This document shows, one piece after another, positions 1 through 7,507 of a DNA stretch of 64,000 nt; the first letter of the stretch is position 1; each line of letters starts with the position of its first letter. The stretch is taken from NCBI GenBank assembly GCA_021817045.1, contig JAKAWG010000016.1, positions 1-64,000 on the forward strand, written 5' to 3'. The notes under the pieces are model-generated. The model made no database searches. It was given only the letters and a program-made list of their open reading frames with translations, and was not told the origin of the DNA. The translations under genes and the position numbers were made by a program. Origin of the DNA: Acidobacteriota bacterium (GTDB taxonomy: Bacteria; Acidobacteriota; Terriglobia; UBA7540).

Positions 1-121
1 CCAACAAACCGTTGATCCACGCCTGCATCTTTTCCAATAGGGATCTCTTCAGCCAGCGTTTCCGCTGTTTCTCCTCCTTACTCTCCTTCTTCTCGACCTT
101 TCCTTCTGTGCTAAGATTCAT
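1..121 (-). CDS. Partial hypothetical protein (5' end only; runs off the left edge)
   Basis: An ATG at 121 (minus strand) opens a frame with no stop to the window edge, giving about 40 residues that begin MNLSTEGKVEKKESK. A strong AGGAGGAG ribosome binding site lies about 11 bases upstream. The visible part is very rich in Lys, Glu and Arg and then becomes amphipathic (LEKMQAWINGLL). It starts 45 bases after the stop of the next minus-strand gene, so the two may be co-transcribed. I do not recognise a family. Confidence 0.5.
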   Translation of the reverse strand, partial: MNLSTEGKVEKKESKEEKQRKRWLKRSLLEKMQAWINGLL

Positions 122-166
122 CACGGCGGTTCTCCTCCTGAGTGATTTAATTTTCCGACAAAAGAT

Positions 167-757
167 TTATATCACTTCTGGAGTCTTCAGCCCCCTCTCC
201 TTCCTGGTCTGTTTACACACTTTATACCGCACTACCTCGAGTTCGGCCGCTTGCTCGGGATACATTTCGGCAAGAAACTGGCTCTCCTCGCGCAGCCGGT
301 CACAGTTCGCTTTCAACCGTTCCAACGAAGGCGGCCCGCCAGACGATTCGTAACCCAGCGCCTCCCGCACTTGCCCCGAGGACAGGCGCGTGTTCCCCAT
401 TACCGGCCCGATCTGCTGCAAGCGCGCCAGCGCCCGCGGGCCCGGCTTCGATCCCGAATCGTATTCCGGATCGCCCTGGTAACGGTCATACAAGTAGGCT
501 TGCAGCACCGAGCCCATCCGCCCCTCCAGCCGCTCCAACTCCTTCGAGATTGCCGCAATGTCATAAAACCGCACCATCAGCCCCTGGGCGAATTCCAGCG
601 CCTGCTCCGCGCCCCAAGGCCCTGGCGCGCGCGCCGCTGCCTGCCGCCGCTCCGTCACCCACAGGCGAATCGAGGCCGGCACCGCCATGGCCTTGGCCAG
701 ATTCCTTCGATTGGCCGCTACAACCTTCTCCGAAACCGTGTACTTACGCTTCGCCAT
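167..757 (-). CDS. Hypothetical protein, 196 aa
   Basis: A charged, soluble protein beginning MAKRKYTVSEKVVAANRRN. There is no signal peptide or membrane segment, and most of it looks helical, with Arg/Glu-rich stretches around residues 60-90 and 145-190. I do not recognise a domain, and I infer no function. No good ribosome binding site precedes the ATG. Instead a perfect 12-bp-arm palindrome (768-794) ends 11 bases upstream, so the native 5' region may have been replaced by a repeat. The gene reads towards the partial gene at the left edge, 45 bases away. Confidence 0.55.
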   Translation of the reverse strand: MAKRKYTVSEKVVAANRRNLAKAMAVPASIRLWVTERRQAAARAPGPWGAEQALEFAQGLMVRFYDIAAISKELERLEGRMGSVLQAYLYDRYQGDPEYDSGSKPGPRALARLQQIGPVMGNTRLSSGQVREALGYESSGGPPSLERLKANCDRLREESQFLAEMYPEQAAELEVVRYKVCKQTRKERGLKTPEVI

Positions 758-767
758 GAGTTTTTCT

Positions 768-794
768 GTAGCGCCGGTCGCGGACCGGCGCTAC
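768..794. repeat. GTAGC-type palindromic intergenic repeat
   Basis: GTAGCGCCGGTC, a 3-base spacer, then its exact reverse complement GACCGGCGCTAC: 12-bp arms with no mismatch. It belongs to a family that recurs at 989-1038, 3584-3606, 4252-4275 and 5449-5517 and inside the element at 1291-1410. It directly abuts the start region of the minus-strand gene ending at 757. Confidence 0.85.
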
Positions 795-988
795 CCGGTT
801 CTATGTTGGCCGGTTCGAATGAGATAGTGGAGACAGGCGAGACAAATGAGACGGTTTTTTCAGGACTTAGGTCAGTCCAACGCAGAGGCAGCGTGAGACC
901 CAATTGCGAGGTGAAGCCGAGTAAGCGCTACCTTAACGGCAGCGCGGTGGCTACGTGCAAGTTCCGCGAAGCGGGACACGGCCACCAA

Positions 989-1038
989 GTAGCGCCGAGC
1001 TTTAGCTCGGCAACTGCCGGCCTGAAGGCCGGCGCTAC
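989..1038. repeat. Double-hairpin GTAGC-type repeat
   Basis: Starts GTAGCGCCGAGC and ends GGCGCTAC. Inside it are two nested hairpins, CCGAGC/GCTCGG and GCCGGC/GCCGGC. The right end supplies the stop codon of the minus-strand HTH gene (TAG, complement of 1035-1037), which suggests that the repeat inserted into that gene. Confidence 0.8.
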
Positions 1039-1271
1039 CCTGCCGGGCGCTCCCGCTGCGGCAGGCTGGTAGATTGAGGTGGAAGAATTTGGCCGGCGGC
1101 AAGCCAGGTTTCGATTTCCGCCGGGTAGGCGAAAACGCGGCGCCGTCTTCCACCCGGAATACATCTTACAGGCAGGCCACGTTCCTTCTCCCATCGTAGG
1201 ACGGTGCGGACATCACGTCCGAGATAAACAGCAATTTCCTTCCAAGAGTTAAGCCTTGGCACCCGCGACAC
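1035..1271 (-). CDS. Short HTH DNA-binding protein, probably C-terminally truncated
   Basis: A 78-aa product with a MerR/excisionase-like helix-turn-helix. The key stretch is LNSWKEIAVYLGRDVRTVLR followed by WEKERGLPV and a GGRRRRVFAY wing, which reads as a DNA-binding domain over residues 6-60. In acidobacterial proteins this domain is often the N-terminus of a larger protein. Here only a short Pro/Gln/Arg tail follows, and the TAG stop is donated by the palindromic repeat at 989-1038. The start is GTG at 1271, with GGAGGGG about 8 bases upstream. The target is unknown. It may be a remnant rather than a working regulator. Confidence 0.6.
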   Translation of the reverse strand: MSRVPRLNSWKEIAVYLGRDVRTVLRWEKERGLPVRCIPGGRRRRVFAYPAEIETWLAAGQILPPQSTSLPQRERPAG

Positions 1272-1290
1272 GGTTCAACCCCTCCTCTGG

Positions 1291-1410
1291 CAGGTTGCTG
1301 AGAAACGCGTGAAAAGGTGGGTAGCGGCGATTTTACATCGCCATAAGCCCAACCTTTTCAATACAGCCGTGGCGGCATAAAGCCGCCGCTACACGTTTTT
1401 CAGCAACCTG
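1291..1410. mobile_element. 120-bp MITE-like palindromic element
   Basis: The ends are near-perfect inverted repeats: CAGGTTGCTGAGAAACGCGTG at the left and, at the right, the reverse complement of CAGGTTGCTGAAAAACGTG. Nested within is a second inverted pair, GTAGCGGCG (1321) and CGCCGCTAC (1392), and a third, AAAAGGT/ACCTTTT. The element is flanked on both sides by CTGG (1287-1290 and 1411-1414), which looks like a 4-bp target-site duplication. It has no coding capacity. It sits just upstream of the HTH gene start. Confidence 0.65.
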
Positions 1411-1769
1411 CTGGCGCGGTGCTTCCCCCCTGACCGGCTCGTGTTTTTAAGTGTCCGTCAGGATGATGACAAAAACACTGGTTTTAAGGTATCAGCGTGC
1501 CAGGCGGAAAGTCAAGTATTAACTCGTTTAATGACTGATTACAAATAAGTTAAAGGTTACCTCCGTTGCTCCTGCCGAGCCGTTCCTGGACCGTGACGCT
1601 GAGGCTTGATGTCGTATTTTGTCGTATTTCGTCGCTTGCGACTCTTCATGCCCCAGGGGAGAATATTCGGGCGGGGGGATTCCATTATTAAAGTCATACC
1701 CTGTTGGCTTCGTGGCATTCCCAGCACGCGGGGGGAAACACAAGCGTTTCAAATTTGAGGGAGGGAAGA
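1411..1769. other. Upstream region of the PEP-CTERM gene, no gene seen
   Basis: About 360 bases without a convincing reading frame. A short tandem repeat of TGTCGTATTT occurs twice, around 1610-1630, and the base composition is less GC-rich than its surroundings. Presumably it carries the promoter of the gene at 1770, but I could not identify clear -35/-10 or -24/-12 boxes. Confidence 0.4.
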
Positions 1770-2687
1770 ATGAAAATGAAGTGGCGGTTAAGTGTAATCT
1801 GTGCGGTTCTGGCGGCTTTTGTGGTGCTGAGCGCTTCGGCGGTCGCCGACCCGATCAATGTTCTTTGGTATCAGGGTGGCACGCAGACAAGTACCTCGTC
1901 GACATATCAAAGTGATGTCAACGCGCTAGCCTCGCTGGCGCCCAGTTCGCCGGGCAGCAACACCTGGAGCGTTACCTTTTGGAACAGTGGCGCGATGCCG
2001 AGCGGTTCCTATAACGTCCTCGTGGTGGCGTCACCAGAAGGTGGCTGGAGCTCGTACCCTGATTACTCGGCTTTGGATTCGGCGCTGTCCGGGGTCACGT
2101 TCGGCAACCGGCTCATGCTGACCGGACAGGACGCGGACTGGCACTATATGAATTTTCCCGGTGGCGCACCGGGCAGCAACAATCCTTCTAACGGCTTCAA
2201 TGGACCGGAGGGTTTCCTGCTCGACAGCGTCAACTGGGCAGGTAGCGGGACGGGTCTCGGCCTCGTCGCGCTGGGAGTCACTGGGACGGGCAGCTGCAGT
2301 AGCGCGCCCAACTATGGCCTCACCGGTTATTCGTCGGATTGCACGGGGACAGATAACGTGCAGATTCCGGCGTCAGAATCCAGCTTCCCGATTAACACGA
2401 ACCTGACGTCGGCGGGCCTCAGCAACTGGAGCACCTCGGCCCACACCGACTTTTATAACCTCGATACAAGCCTGTGGAACGGGATTAACCTCAACGGCAA
2501 TGGAAGTTGCACGCCCGGGGCTGGCTGCTACGTTACCATCGTAAGCGCCAGCACAGCAGGTGGCGGGATTACTCACCACGCTGGCGGTGCTGTTCCTGAG
2601 CCTGCCTCAGTGGCCATGCTTGCAGTAGGCGTTCTTGGTCTTGTTGGTCTCGAGGCCTACCGGAAGCGCAAGGCTTTTCAAGCCTAG
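1770..2687 (+). CDS. Secreted PEP-CTERM sorting domain protein
   Basis: A 305-aa exported protein. The start is ATG 1770, after GAGGGAGGGAAG. The N-terminus MKMKWRLSVICAVLAAFVVL followed by SASAVA is a classic signal peptide. The mature part is rich in Ser, Gly, Asn and Thr with four or more Cys, and I assign it no fold. The C-terminus has the PEP-CTERM tripartite signal: VPEP, a hydrophobic helix (SVAMLAVGVLGLVGL) and a basic tail (YRKRK). Such proteins are processed by exosortase and linked to exopolysaccharide or surface structures. No exosortase gene is in the window. An in-frame start further upstream (1704) is less likely, because it would bury the signal peptide. Confidence 0.85.
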   Translation: MKMKWRLSVICAVLAAFVVLSASAVADPINVLWYQGGTQTSTSSTYQSDVNALASLAPSSPGSNTWSVTFWNSGAMPSGSYNVLVVASPEGGWSSYPDYSALDSALSGVTFGNRLMLTGQDADWHYMNFPGGAPGSNNPSNGFNGPEGFLLDSVNWAGSGTGLGLVALGVTGTGSCSSAPNYGLTGYSSDCTGTDNVQIPASESSFPINTNLTSAGLSNWSTSAHTDFYNLDTSLWNGINLNGNGSCTPGAGCYVTIVSASTAGGGITHHAGGAVPEPASVAMLAVGVLGLVGLEAYRKRKAFQA

Positions 2688-2705
2688 TGCGGCGTGATTG
2701 TTTAC

Positions 2706-2815
2706 CACGCATCGTCATCCTGATGGCCGATATTTTTGGTCGGCCCGAAGGATATGCTCTTAGTCCAGCGGTCACAAGCAGATTCCTCCGCCTCGCGAAG
2801 CTCGGCGGAGGAATG
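2706..2815. repeat. Intergenic palindromic repeats after the PEP-CTERM gene
   Basis: Two hairpins in tandem. The first is around 2714-2757 (GTCATCCTGATGGCCGA with a poorly matched partner containing TCGGCCCGAAGGAT). The second is at 2782-2813, with perfect arms ATTCCTCCGCC/GGCGGAGGAAT. The motif AGCAGATTCCTC at 2777 is shared with the spacer upstream of rplQ (about 4130). They could also serve as a transcription terminator, though no T-run follows. Confidence 0.6.
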
Positions 2816-2917
2816 CCTATCGCCCAACTCAGCCGCACCCACTGACGAGAAGTATTCCCGCCCTCACATCCAGCCAGCCGAACGCAAGGCGGCGAAACTC
2901 AGGATATACTAAGCCAC

Positions 2918-3238
2918 ATGGATGCCGAAGGAATGATGCAGTTCATGCTCGGCCACCAGGCGAAATTGGATGCGCTCGTTGAGAGGAACGCTGAAGAGAT
3001 CGCCGAGCTGAAAGTGATTGCCGCCAAGCACGACGAGCAGATTACCGCCGTCACGGATTTGGTCGGCCGGCTCGCTCAGGCCGAAATTCGTCTCGTCGAC
3101 CGGATGGAAGGCCTGACTGACAGAGTGCAAGGCCAGGAAGAACGGCTGCAGTCGCTGGAAACCGCGAGCACGCGGTTCTTCGAGAGCATCGAACGCTACT
3201 TCCGAGGCCTCGGAGGAAATGGCCAGAAACAGCGATAA
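2918..3238 (+). CDS. Small coiled-coil protein, 106 aa
   Basis: Starts MDAEGMMQFMLGHQAKLDAL and is predicted to be almost entirely helical, with heptad-like spacing of Leu, Ile, Val and Ala through residues 8-90, typical of a single long coiled coil. It has no signal peptide, membrane segment or Cys. Proteins of this look are common, poorly characterised and may oligomerise or act as adaptors; I assign no function. The ribosome binding site is weak (AGGAT about 12 bases upstream). It converges on the tRNA-Cys gene. Confidence 0.55.
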   Translation: MDAEGMMQFMLGHQAKLDALVERNAEEIAELKVIAAKHDEQITAVTDLVGRLAQAEIRLVDRMEGLTDRVQGQEERLQSLETASTRFFESIERYFRGLGGNGQKQR

Positions 3239-3257
3239 TTCTCCTTTCTGAGCGGGC

Positions 3258-3332
3258 TGGAGGCGCGGGGGAGAATCGAACTCCCGCATAAAGGTTTTGC
3301 AGACCTCTCCCTTACCACTTGGGTACCGCGCC
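3258..3332 (-). tRNA. tRNA-Cys (anticodon GCA)
   Basis: The minus strand folds as a cloverleaf: acceptor GGCGCGG pairs with CCGCGCC, with discriminator T73 and encoded CCA (3258-3260). The T-arm contains GTTCGATTC and the anticodon loop reads CTGCAAA with GCA central. U73 and the GCA anticodon are Cys identity elements. It lies downstream of the ribosomal cluster and after tRNA-Gly on the same strand. Confidence 0.93.
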
Positions 3333-3426
3333 CTGAAAAGCCGCGGTTAGTGATAAGTGGCCAGCAACGACATTTGCCAGCACGCTTTACGTGTCACTAG
3401 CCGCTAATCGCTGGTCACTGATTTTT

Positions 3427-3501
3427 TGGAGCGGGAAACGGGATTCGAACCCGCGACTTCGACCTTGGCAAGGTCGCACTCTACCACTGAGTTATTCCCG
3501 C
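3427..3501 (-). tRNA. tRNA-Gly (anticodon GCC)
   Basis: The minus strand gives acceptor GCGGGAA paired with TTCCCGC, discriminator T and encoded CCA (3427-3429). The D-arm contains AACTCAGTGGTAGAG, the anticodon loop TTGCCAA has GCC, and the T-arm is GCGGGTTCGAATCCCGT. The gene length is normal. It is followed 94 bases downstream by tRNA-Cys. Confidence 0.95.
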
Positions 3502-3503
3502 TC

Positions 3504-3550
3504 GAAAAGAAACCGCTTTTCCCCCTTTACAAAGGGATTTTAAGAAGCGG
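3504..3550 (-). terminator. Probable rho-independent terminator after rplQ
   Basis: On the minus strand an outer stem CCGCTT/AAGCGG encloses an inner perfect stem CCCTTT/AAAGGG, followed by a T-rich stretch (TTTCTTTT). It lies between rplQ and tRNA-Gly. It would end the alpha-operon transcript, although the tRNAs could also be read through. Confidence 0.5.
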
Positions 3551-3583
3551 CAGTTGGAGTTGTCAAGGCGAAAGCAGACGCCT

Positions 3584-3606
3584 GCCGAGCTAAAGCTCGG
3601 CGCTAC
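3584..3606. repeat. GTAGC-type palindromic repeat near rplQ
   Basis: GCCGAGC, a TAAA loop, then GCTCGGC followed by GCTAC. Same family as 989-1038. It lies in the spacer between rplQ and the terminator. Confidence 0.7.
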
Positions 3607-3637
3607 ACCTGAAATTTAGGACACCACCGCAGGCAGG

Positions 3638-4114
3638 TTACTTCTCTTCGCCCTCTTCGGGCGGCAAGGGGCCCGGTCCCGCAGCTTGGGCTTCCTCGGC
3701 GGCTTTGCGGCGGCGTTCAAGGCGTCGAGCGCGCTCCTCGGCGCGCTTGGCCAGAACCTCCGTGCCCACCAGCTCGAGCACGGCCGTGTCCGCGCCATCG
3801 CCCTGACGCCATCCCGTGCGGACGATCCGGGTATAGCCGCCCGCGCGCGAGGCATAACGCGGCGCGATCTCCTCGAAGAGCTTCTTGACGGCCACGGCGC
3901 TCAAGCAATAAGCGGCGGCCAGCCGCCGGGCGTGCAGATCCCCGCGCTTGCCGAGGGTGATGACCTCTTCGGCGAGCCCGCGCGCCGCCTTGGCCTTGGC
4001 TAAGGTCGTTTCGATTCGCTCTTCGAGCAGCAGCGAGGTGACCAGGTTGCGGAGCAATGCCCGGCGATGAGACGTGTTGCGACTAAGCTTTTTTCCGTAA
4101 TTTCGATGACGCAT
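3638..4114 (-). CDS. rplQ: 50S ribosomal protein L17
   Basis: A 158-aa product starting [20 protein letters not shown], the conserved L17 N-terminus; this fixes the start at 4114 rather than at the longer in-frame start at 4243. L17 binds 23S rRNA near the exit-tunnel side of the 50S subunit. The family core is about 115-120 residues. Here a charged tail of some 40 residues rich in Arg, Ala and Glu follows and ends LPPEEGEEK. It is the last protein gene of the alpha cluster. The spacer to rpoA is unusually long (294 bases) and repeat-filled, so it may have its own promoter. Confidence 0.96.
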   Translation of the reverse strand: MRHRNYGKKLSRNTSHRRALLRNLVTSLLLEERIETTLAKAKAARGLAEEVITLGKRGDLHARRLAAAYCLSAVAVKKLFEEIAPRYASRAGGYTRIVRTGWRQGDGADTAVLELVGTEVLAKRAEERARRLERRRKAAEEAQAAGPGPLPPEEGEEK

Positions 4115-4119
4115 AACGA

Positions 4120-4290
4120 TTGACGCTAAAAGCAGATTCCTCGCAGAGTTTACCCTGCGCGCAAAAAGCAGATTCTTCGCTTCGCTCAGAATGACGAGCG
4201 CGAAGGGCTCGGAATGACGACCCAATAGGAGTTTGTGTGACAACTGCAGTTGTAGCGGCGGTCTATGACCGCCGGTCTTTATTCTTCAAT
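4120..4290. repeat. Repeat-filled spacer between rpoA and rplQ
   Basis: The 4115-4408 spacer holds two copies of an AGCAGATTC motif (about 4131 and 4172), a TCAGAATGACGAGC segment typical of dispersed intergenic repeats, and a GTAGC-type palindrome at 4252-4275 (GTAGCGGCGGTC/GACCGCCGG). Interrupting the normally tight rpoA-rplQ junction with repeats is unusual. Confidence 0.65.
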
Positions 4291-4408
4291 AGATTCGGCG
4301 CTCCCTTCCTGCGTCAGGGCAGGCTCCGAGCGCCGCCACAGCACAAATGCCACACAAGCTCAATGGGGGTCGGAATAGCGCTGCCCCGAGGCGTTTTTCT
4401 GCCGCCGG

Positions 4409-5425
4409 TCAGGGCTGAATGGGCGGCGGAGCGGGTGGCTCCGGCGCGGGCGGAAGCGGATTGCCCTTTTCGTCGAACCTCATGCCCAGACTCAAGCCCA
4501 TCAAACCCAGAATCTCCTTGATTTCGTTCAGCGACTTCCGACCGAAGTTCTTCGTCTTCAGCATCTCCGGCTCGGTTTTTTGCACCAGCTCGCGAATAGT
4601 CGAGATATTCGCGTTCTTGAGACAGTTGTAAGAGCGTACCGAAAGCTCAAGTTCCTCAACCGAGCGGTCGAGGTTTTCGTTGTGCATCAGGATCTGCCCC
4701 TCGACGCGGCCCGCTTCAGCCTCGGTAGGCTCTTCGAAGTTGATGAAGATCGTCATGTGGTCCTTAAGGAGCTTGGCAGCAAAGCCGACGGCGTCCTGCG
4801 GCGAGACGGAGCCATTGGTCCACACGTCAAGCGTCAGCTTGTCGTAGTCCGTCATCTGCCCGAGGCGCGCGGCTTCCACCGTGTAGTTCACCTTGCGGAT
4901 TGGCGAGTGAACCGAATCCACGGGGATGTAGCCGATCGGCAAGTCTTCGTCAAAGTTCCTTTCCGCGGAGACGTAGCCTCGCCCCATCTGAACGCGCATT
5001 TCGAGGTGGAGGCCGCCACCCTCGCTCACCGTCGCGATGTACACATCCTTGTCGAGAATATCGACGTCAGCATCCTCTTGGATCATGCGCGCCGTCACTT
5101 CACCCGGCTGGTCTACGTTCAGGCGAAGCGTCTTGGGCTCATCCACGTGCACTTTGAGGGGAATCTGCTTCAAGTTCAGTAAGATGTCGGTTGCGTCCTC
5201 CACCACGCCGGGAATGGAGGAAAACTCGTGCATGACACCCTCAATTTTCACTGCGGTGATCGCCGCTCCCTCGATCGAGGAGAGCAGCACGCGGCGAAGC
5301 GCGTTGCCGATGGTCGTGCCAAACCCGCGTTCGAACGGCTGCGCCTGGAAACGGCCGTACTTGTCGGTCAGCGTCTCCGAATCACAGACCAATCGCTTGG
5401 GCTTCTGAAATCCCGTCCACTGCAT
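4409..5425 (-). CDS. rpoA: DNA-directed RNA polymerase subunit alpha
   Basis: A 338-aa protein starting [12 protein letters not shown], preceded by AAGGAGGT. The N-terminal assembly domain (about 1-235) contains the conserved [20 protein letters not shown] segment that dimerises and binds beta and beta-prime. The C-terminal domain (about 265-330, [20 protein letters not shown]) is the UP-element and activator-binding alpha-CTD. A Pro-rich tail ([14 protein letters not shown]) ends the protein. It lies in the alpha cluster between rpsD and rplQ, but with a palindromic repeat in each flanking spacer. Confidence 0.98.
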   Translation of the reverse strand: MQWTGFQKPKRLVCDSETLTDKYGRFQAQPFERGFGTTIGNALRRVLLSSIEGAAITAVKIEGVMHEFSSIPGVVEDATDILLNLKQIPLKVHVDEPKTLRLNVDQPGEVTARMIQEDADVDILDKDVYIATVSEGGGLHLEMRVQMGRGYVSAERNFDEDLPIGYIPVDSVHSPIRKVNYTVEAARLGQMTDYDKLTLDVWTNGSVSPQDAVGFAAKLLKDHMTIFINFEEPTEAEAGRVEGQILMHNENLDRSVEELELSVRSYNCLKNANISTIRELVQKTEPEMLKTKNFGRKSLNEIKEILGLMGLSLGMRFDEKGNPLPPAPEPPAPPPIQP

Positions 5426-5448
5426 TGCTGAAAGACCTCCTTTTAGCC

Positions 5449-5517
5449 GTAGCGGCGGTCTGCGACCGCCGGCAGCTGTCAGCTCAAGAAAAGCCGGCGC
5501 TCACAGAGTGCCGCTAC
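5449..5517. repeat. GTAGC-type double palindrome between rpsD and rpoA
   Basis: Begins GTAGCGGCGGTC and ends CCGCTAC, with internal arms CCGCCGGC and GCCGGCG. The repeat sits only 24 bases before the rpoA start, upstream of its ribosome binding site, so it would be transcribed as a hairpin within the alpha-operon mRNA. Confidence 0.8.
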
Positions 5518-5543
5518 AGCACCAAAACTTTAGTCATCCGCCC

Positions 5544-6173
5544 CTATTTCGAATAGAGCTCCACGATCATTTGCTCCTGAATGGGGAAATTCACATCTTC
5601 CCTCCTGGGGAGCGAGATCGCTCGACCCTTCATCTTTTCGCGGTCAAATTCGAGCCAGGAAGGAAGGGAACGGCTGCCGGAAAGATCCAGGGAGCGCTGG
5701 ATGGACGCCATCTGGCGGCTGCGTTCGTGAACCTCAATTTCCTGACCCGGGGACACCTGAAACGACGGAATGTTCACCCTTCGGCCTGAGACGACAATGT
5801 GCGAGTGACGCACAAGCTGCCGCGCCTCAGCGCGCGAGGTGGCAAGACCAAGGCGGTATACAACGTTGTCGAGACGCCGCTCCAGCATAAAGAGCAGGTT
5901 CTCGCCGGTAATTCCCTTAGTCCGCACCGCCCTTTCGAAATAGTGGCGAAACTGCTTTTCGAGAACGCCGTACAGGCGGCGTACCTTCTGCTTCTCGCGG
6001 AGCTGAAGACCGTAGCCAAGCACCTTGGGCCGCCGGGATTTGCCGTGCTGCCCGGGCGCGAAATTGCGCTTCTCGATCGCGCACTTGTCCGTCATGCACC
6101 GCTGCCCCTTAAGAAAGAGTTTGGTACCCTCCCTGCGACAAAGGCGGCAAACCGCCTCACGATATCGTGCCAA
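5544..6173 (-). CDS. rpsD: 30S ribosomal protein S4 (zinc-ribbon type)
   Basis: The start is a TTG at 6173, giving (M)[18 protein letters not shown] with GGGAGGT about 5 bases upstream and 209 residues, the usual S4 length; an in-frame start 63 bases earlier overlaps rpsK and is unlikely. The four N-terminal Cys (CRLC, then QRC and KC) mark the zinc-binding form. The S4 RNA-binding domain follows at about 95-160 ([20 protein letters not shown]). S4 nucleates 30S assembly at the 5' domain of 16S rRNA and is a classic autoregulator of the alpha operon. Confidence 0.96.
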   Translation of the reverse strand: MARYREAVCRLCRREGTKLFLKGQRCMTDKCAIEKRNFAPGQHGKSRRPKVLGYGLQLREKQKVRRLYGVLEKQFRHYFERAVRTKGITGENLLFMLERRLDNVVYRLGLATSRAEARQLVRHSHIVVSGRRVNIPSFQVSPGQEIEVHERSRQMASIQRSLDLSGSRSLPSWLEFDREKMKGRAISLPRREDVNFPIQEQMIVELYSK

Positions 6174-6205
6174 ACCAACCTCCCAAAACCCTATTGAATC
6201 GATTC

Positions 6206-6616
6206 TCAGACTCTGCGCCGCTTTGGCGGCTTGCACCCATTGTGCGGGATCGGAGTGACGTCCTTAATCTGGCGCACTTCCAGACCGACCGTGGCGAGCG
6301 CGCGGATCGCAGACTCACGCCCGGCCCCTGGACCTTTCACTCGCACTTCCACGCTCTTCATTCCATGGTCGCGCGCGGCGCTGCCGGCGCGGATCGCCGC
6401 CTGCTGCGCGGCAAACGGAGTCCCTTTACGCGAGCCCCGGAAGCCGAGCGCGCCGGAACTCGACCAACAAACCAGCCGGCCGTCCAGATCGGTGATCGCG
6501 ATCATAGTGTTGTTGAACGACGCCTGAATGTGCACAATCCCCGCCGGCACCACACGCTTTTCTTTCTTCTTGAATGACTTTTTCTTGCCCGCCTTCGCGG
6601 GCGCCGCTTTGGCCAT
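6206..6616 (-). CDS. rpsK: 30S ribosomal protein S11
   Basis: A 136-aa product with a Lys-rich N-terminus, then [19 protein letters not shown], the S11 hallmark, and a C-terminal [16 protein letters not shown] that ends in the conserved basic tail. S11 lies on the 30S platform and contacts the mRNA near the E site. It sits between rpsM and rpsD in the standard alpha-cluster order. Confidence 0.97.
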   Translation of the reverse strand: MAKAAPAKAGKKKSFKKKEKRVVPAGIVHIQASFNNTMIAITDLDGRLVCWSSSGALGFRGSRKGTPFAAQQAAIRAGSAARDHGMKSVEVRVKGPGAGRESAIRALATVGLEVRQIKDVTPIPHNGCKPPKRRRV

Positions 6617-6643
6617 AAATCTCCAGTCCTTTAGCCACGGTCA

Positions 6644-7030
6644 CTAAGTTTTTGCCGTCGCCTTCTTCTTGTTGGCAATCGTGCCCCGGCGCGGCCCTTT
6701 GCGCGTGCGCGCATTCGTATGTGTTCGCTGCCCTCGAACAGGAAGGTTGCGGCGATGGCGAAGACCGCGGTAGGAACCGACTTCGATTAACCGGCGAATG
6801 TTCAGCGCGATCTCCTTACGCAGGTCGCCTTCAATATTTCCTTCCTCTTCGATGATCTGGCGGATGCGGGTGACCTCCTCATCCGTCAAATCCTTCACTT
6901 TCTTGTTCGGATCAACGCTCGCGCGATACAAGATGGAAAGCGAGCGGGCCCGGCCGATCCCGTAAATATACGTCAGACCGATCTCGGCACGCTTGGCTTG
7001 AGGTAGATCAACACCAGCTATCCGCGCCAT
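6644..7030 (-). CDS. rpsM: 30S ribosomal protein S13
   Basis: 128 residues starting [20 protein letters not shown], with the helix-two-turn-helix region and the conserved C-terminal [20 protein letters not shown] that reaches toward the P-site tRNA. The length is normal. First large gene of the alpha cluster, following rpmJ; a palindromic repeat (7045-7122) lies just upstream. Confidence 0.97.
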   Translation of the reverse strand: MARIAGVDLPQAKRAEIGLTYIYGIGRARSLSILYRASVDPNKKVKDLTDEEVTRIRQIIEEEGNIEGDLRKEIALNIRRLIEVGSYRGLRHRRNLPVRGQRTHTNARTRKGPRRGTIANKKKATAKT

Positions 7031-7044
7031 AAAACCTCACCTCC

Positions 7045-7122
7045 AGGTCACAGGAGACAGGTAACAGAGGGCAGACCCGGTTTAAGGCTCGGACGCAGCC
7101 CATGCCCTGTAACCTGTCACCT
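7045..7122. repeat. Inverted repeat in the rpmJ-rpsM spacer
   Basis: Left arm GACAGGTAACAGAGGGCA and right arm the reverse complement of AGGTGACAGGTTACAGGGCA, around an approximately 28-base loop. It is imperfect but clear. A different family from the GTAGC palindromes. Confidence 0.55.
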
Positions 7123-7126
7123 CGTT

Positions 7127-7240
7127 TCATCCCTGCCGCTGTTTATGCTTTGGATTTTCGCAAATCACCCGGACTACACCTGCACGCTTGATGATCTTGC
7201 ACTTGCTGCAAATCCTGCGAACTGACGAACGCACCTTCAT
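7127..7240 (-). CDS. rpmJ: 50S ribosomal protein L36 (zinc type)
   Basis: A 37-codon gene between infA and rpsM. The product begins [20 protein letters not shown] and ends NPKHKQRQG. The Cys-X2-Cys, Cys, His pattern (CSKC, then C-ENPK-H) is the zinc-binding L36 form. L36 organises 23S rRNA helices near the base of the L7/L12 stalk. The position between infA and rpsM is the usual one. Confidence 0.96.
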   Translation of the reverse strand: MKVRSSVRRICSKCKIIKRAGVVRVICENPKHKQRQG

Positions 7241-7270
7241 TCTTCCGCCTCTCCTGAATTTGTCGCTGAC

Positions 7271-7489
7271 CTATTTGTAACGATAAACGATGCGTCCCCG
7301 TGTCAAATCGTAAGGAGACAGCTCGACGGCCACCTTATCGCCAGGAAGGATGCGAATGAAATTCTTTCGCATCTTGCCGGAGATATGAGCCAGCACGCGG
7401 TGCTTGTTCTCCAGCTCCACCCGGAACATCGCGTTCGGCAGCGGTTCAATCACCGTTGCCATAACTTCAATCGCTTCTTCCTTCGCCAT
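7271..7489 (-). CDS. infA: Translation initiation factor IF-1
   Basis: A 72-aa S1/OB-fold protein starting [20 protein letters not shown] and ending [12 protein letters not shown], the normal length and ends. IF-1 occupies the 30S A site during initiation. An in-frame GTG at 7504 would add five residues. No strong ribosome binding site is visible for either start; the gene starts 18 bases after map and may be translationally coupled to it. Confidence 0.95.
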   Translation of the reverse strand: MAKEEAIEVMATVIEPLPNAMFRVELENKHRVLAHISGKMRKNFIRILPGDKVAVELSPYDLTRGRIVYRYK

Positions 7490-7507
7490 AGCGTTTACTG
7501 GCACGGC

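Noticed and set aside
251-1072. Plus-strand frame of 273 aa overlapping the 196-aa minus-strand gene
   Set aside because: Arg/Pro-rich composition typical of the antisense of a GC-rich coding gene, and it runs through two palindromic repeats.
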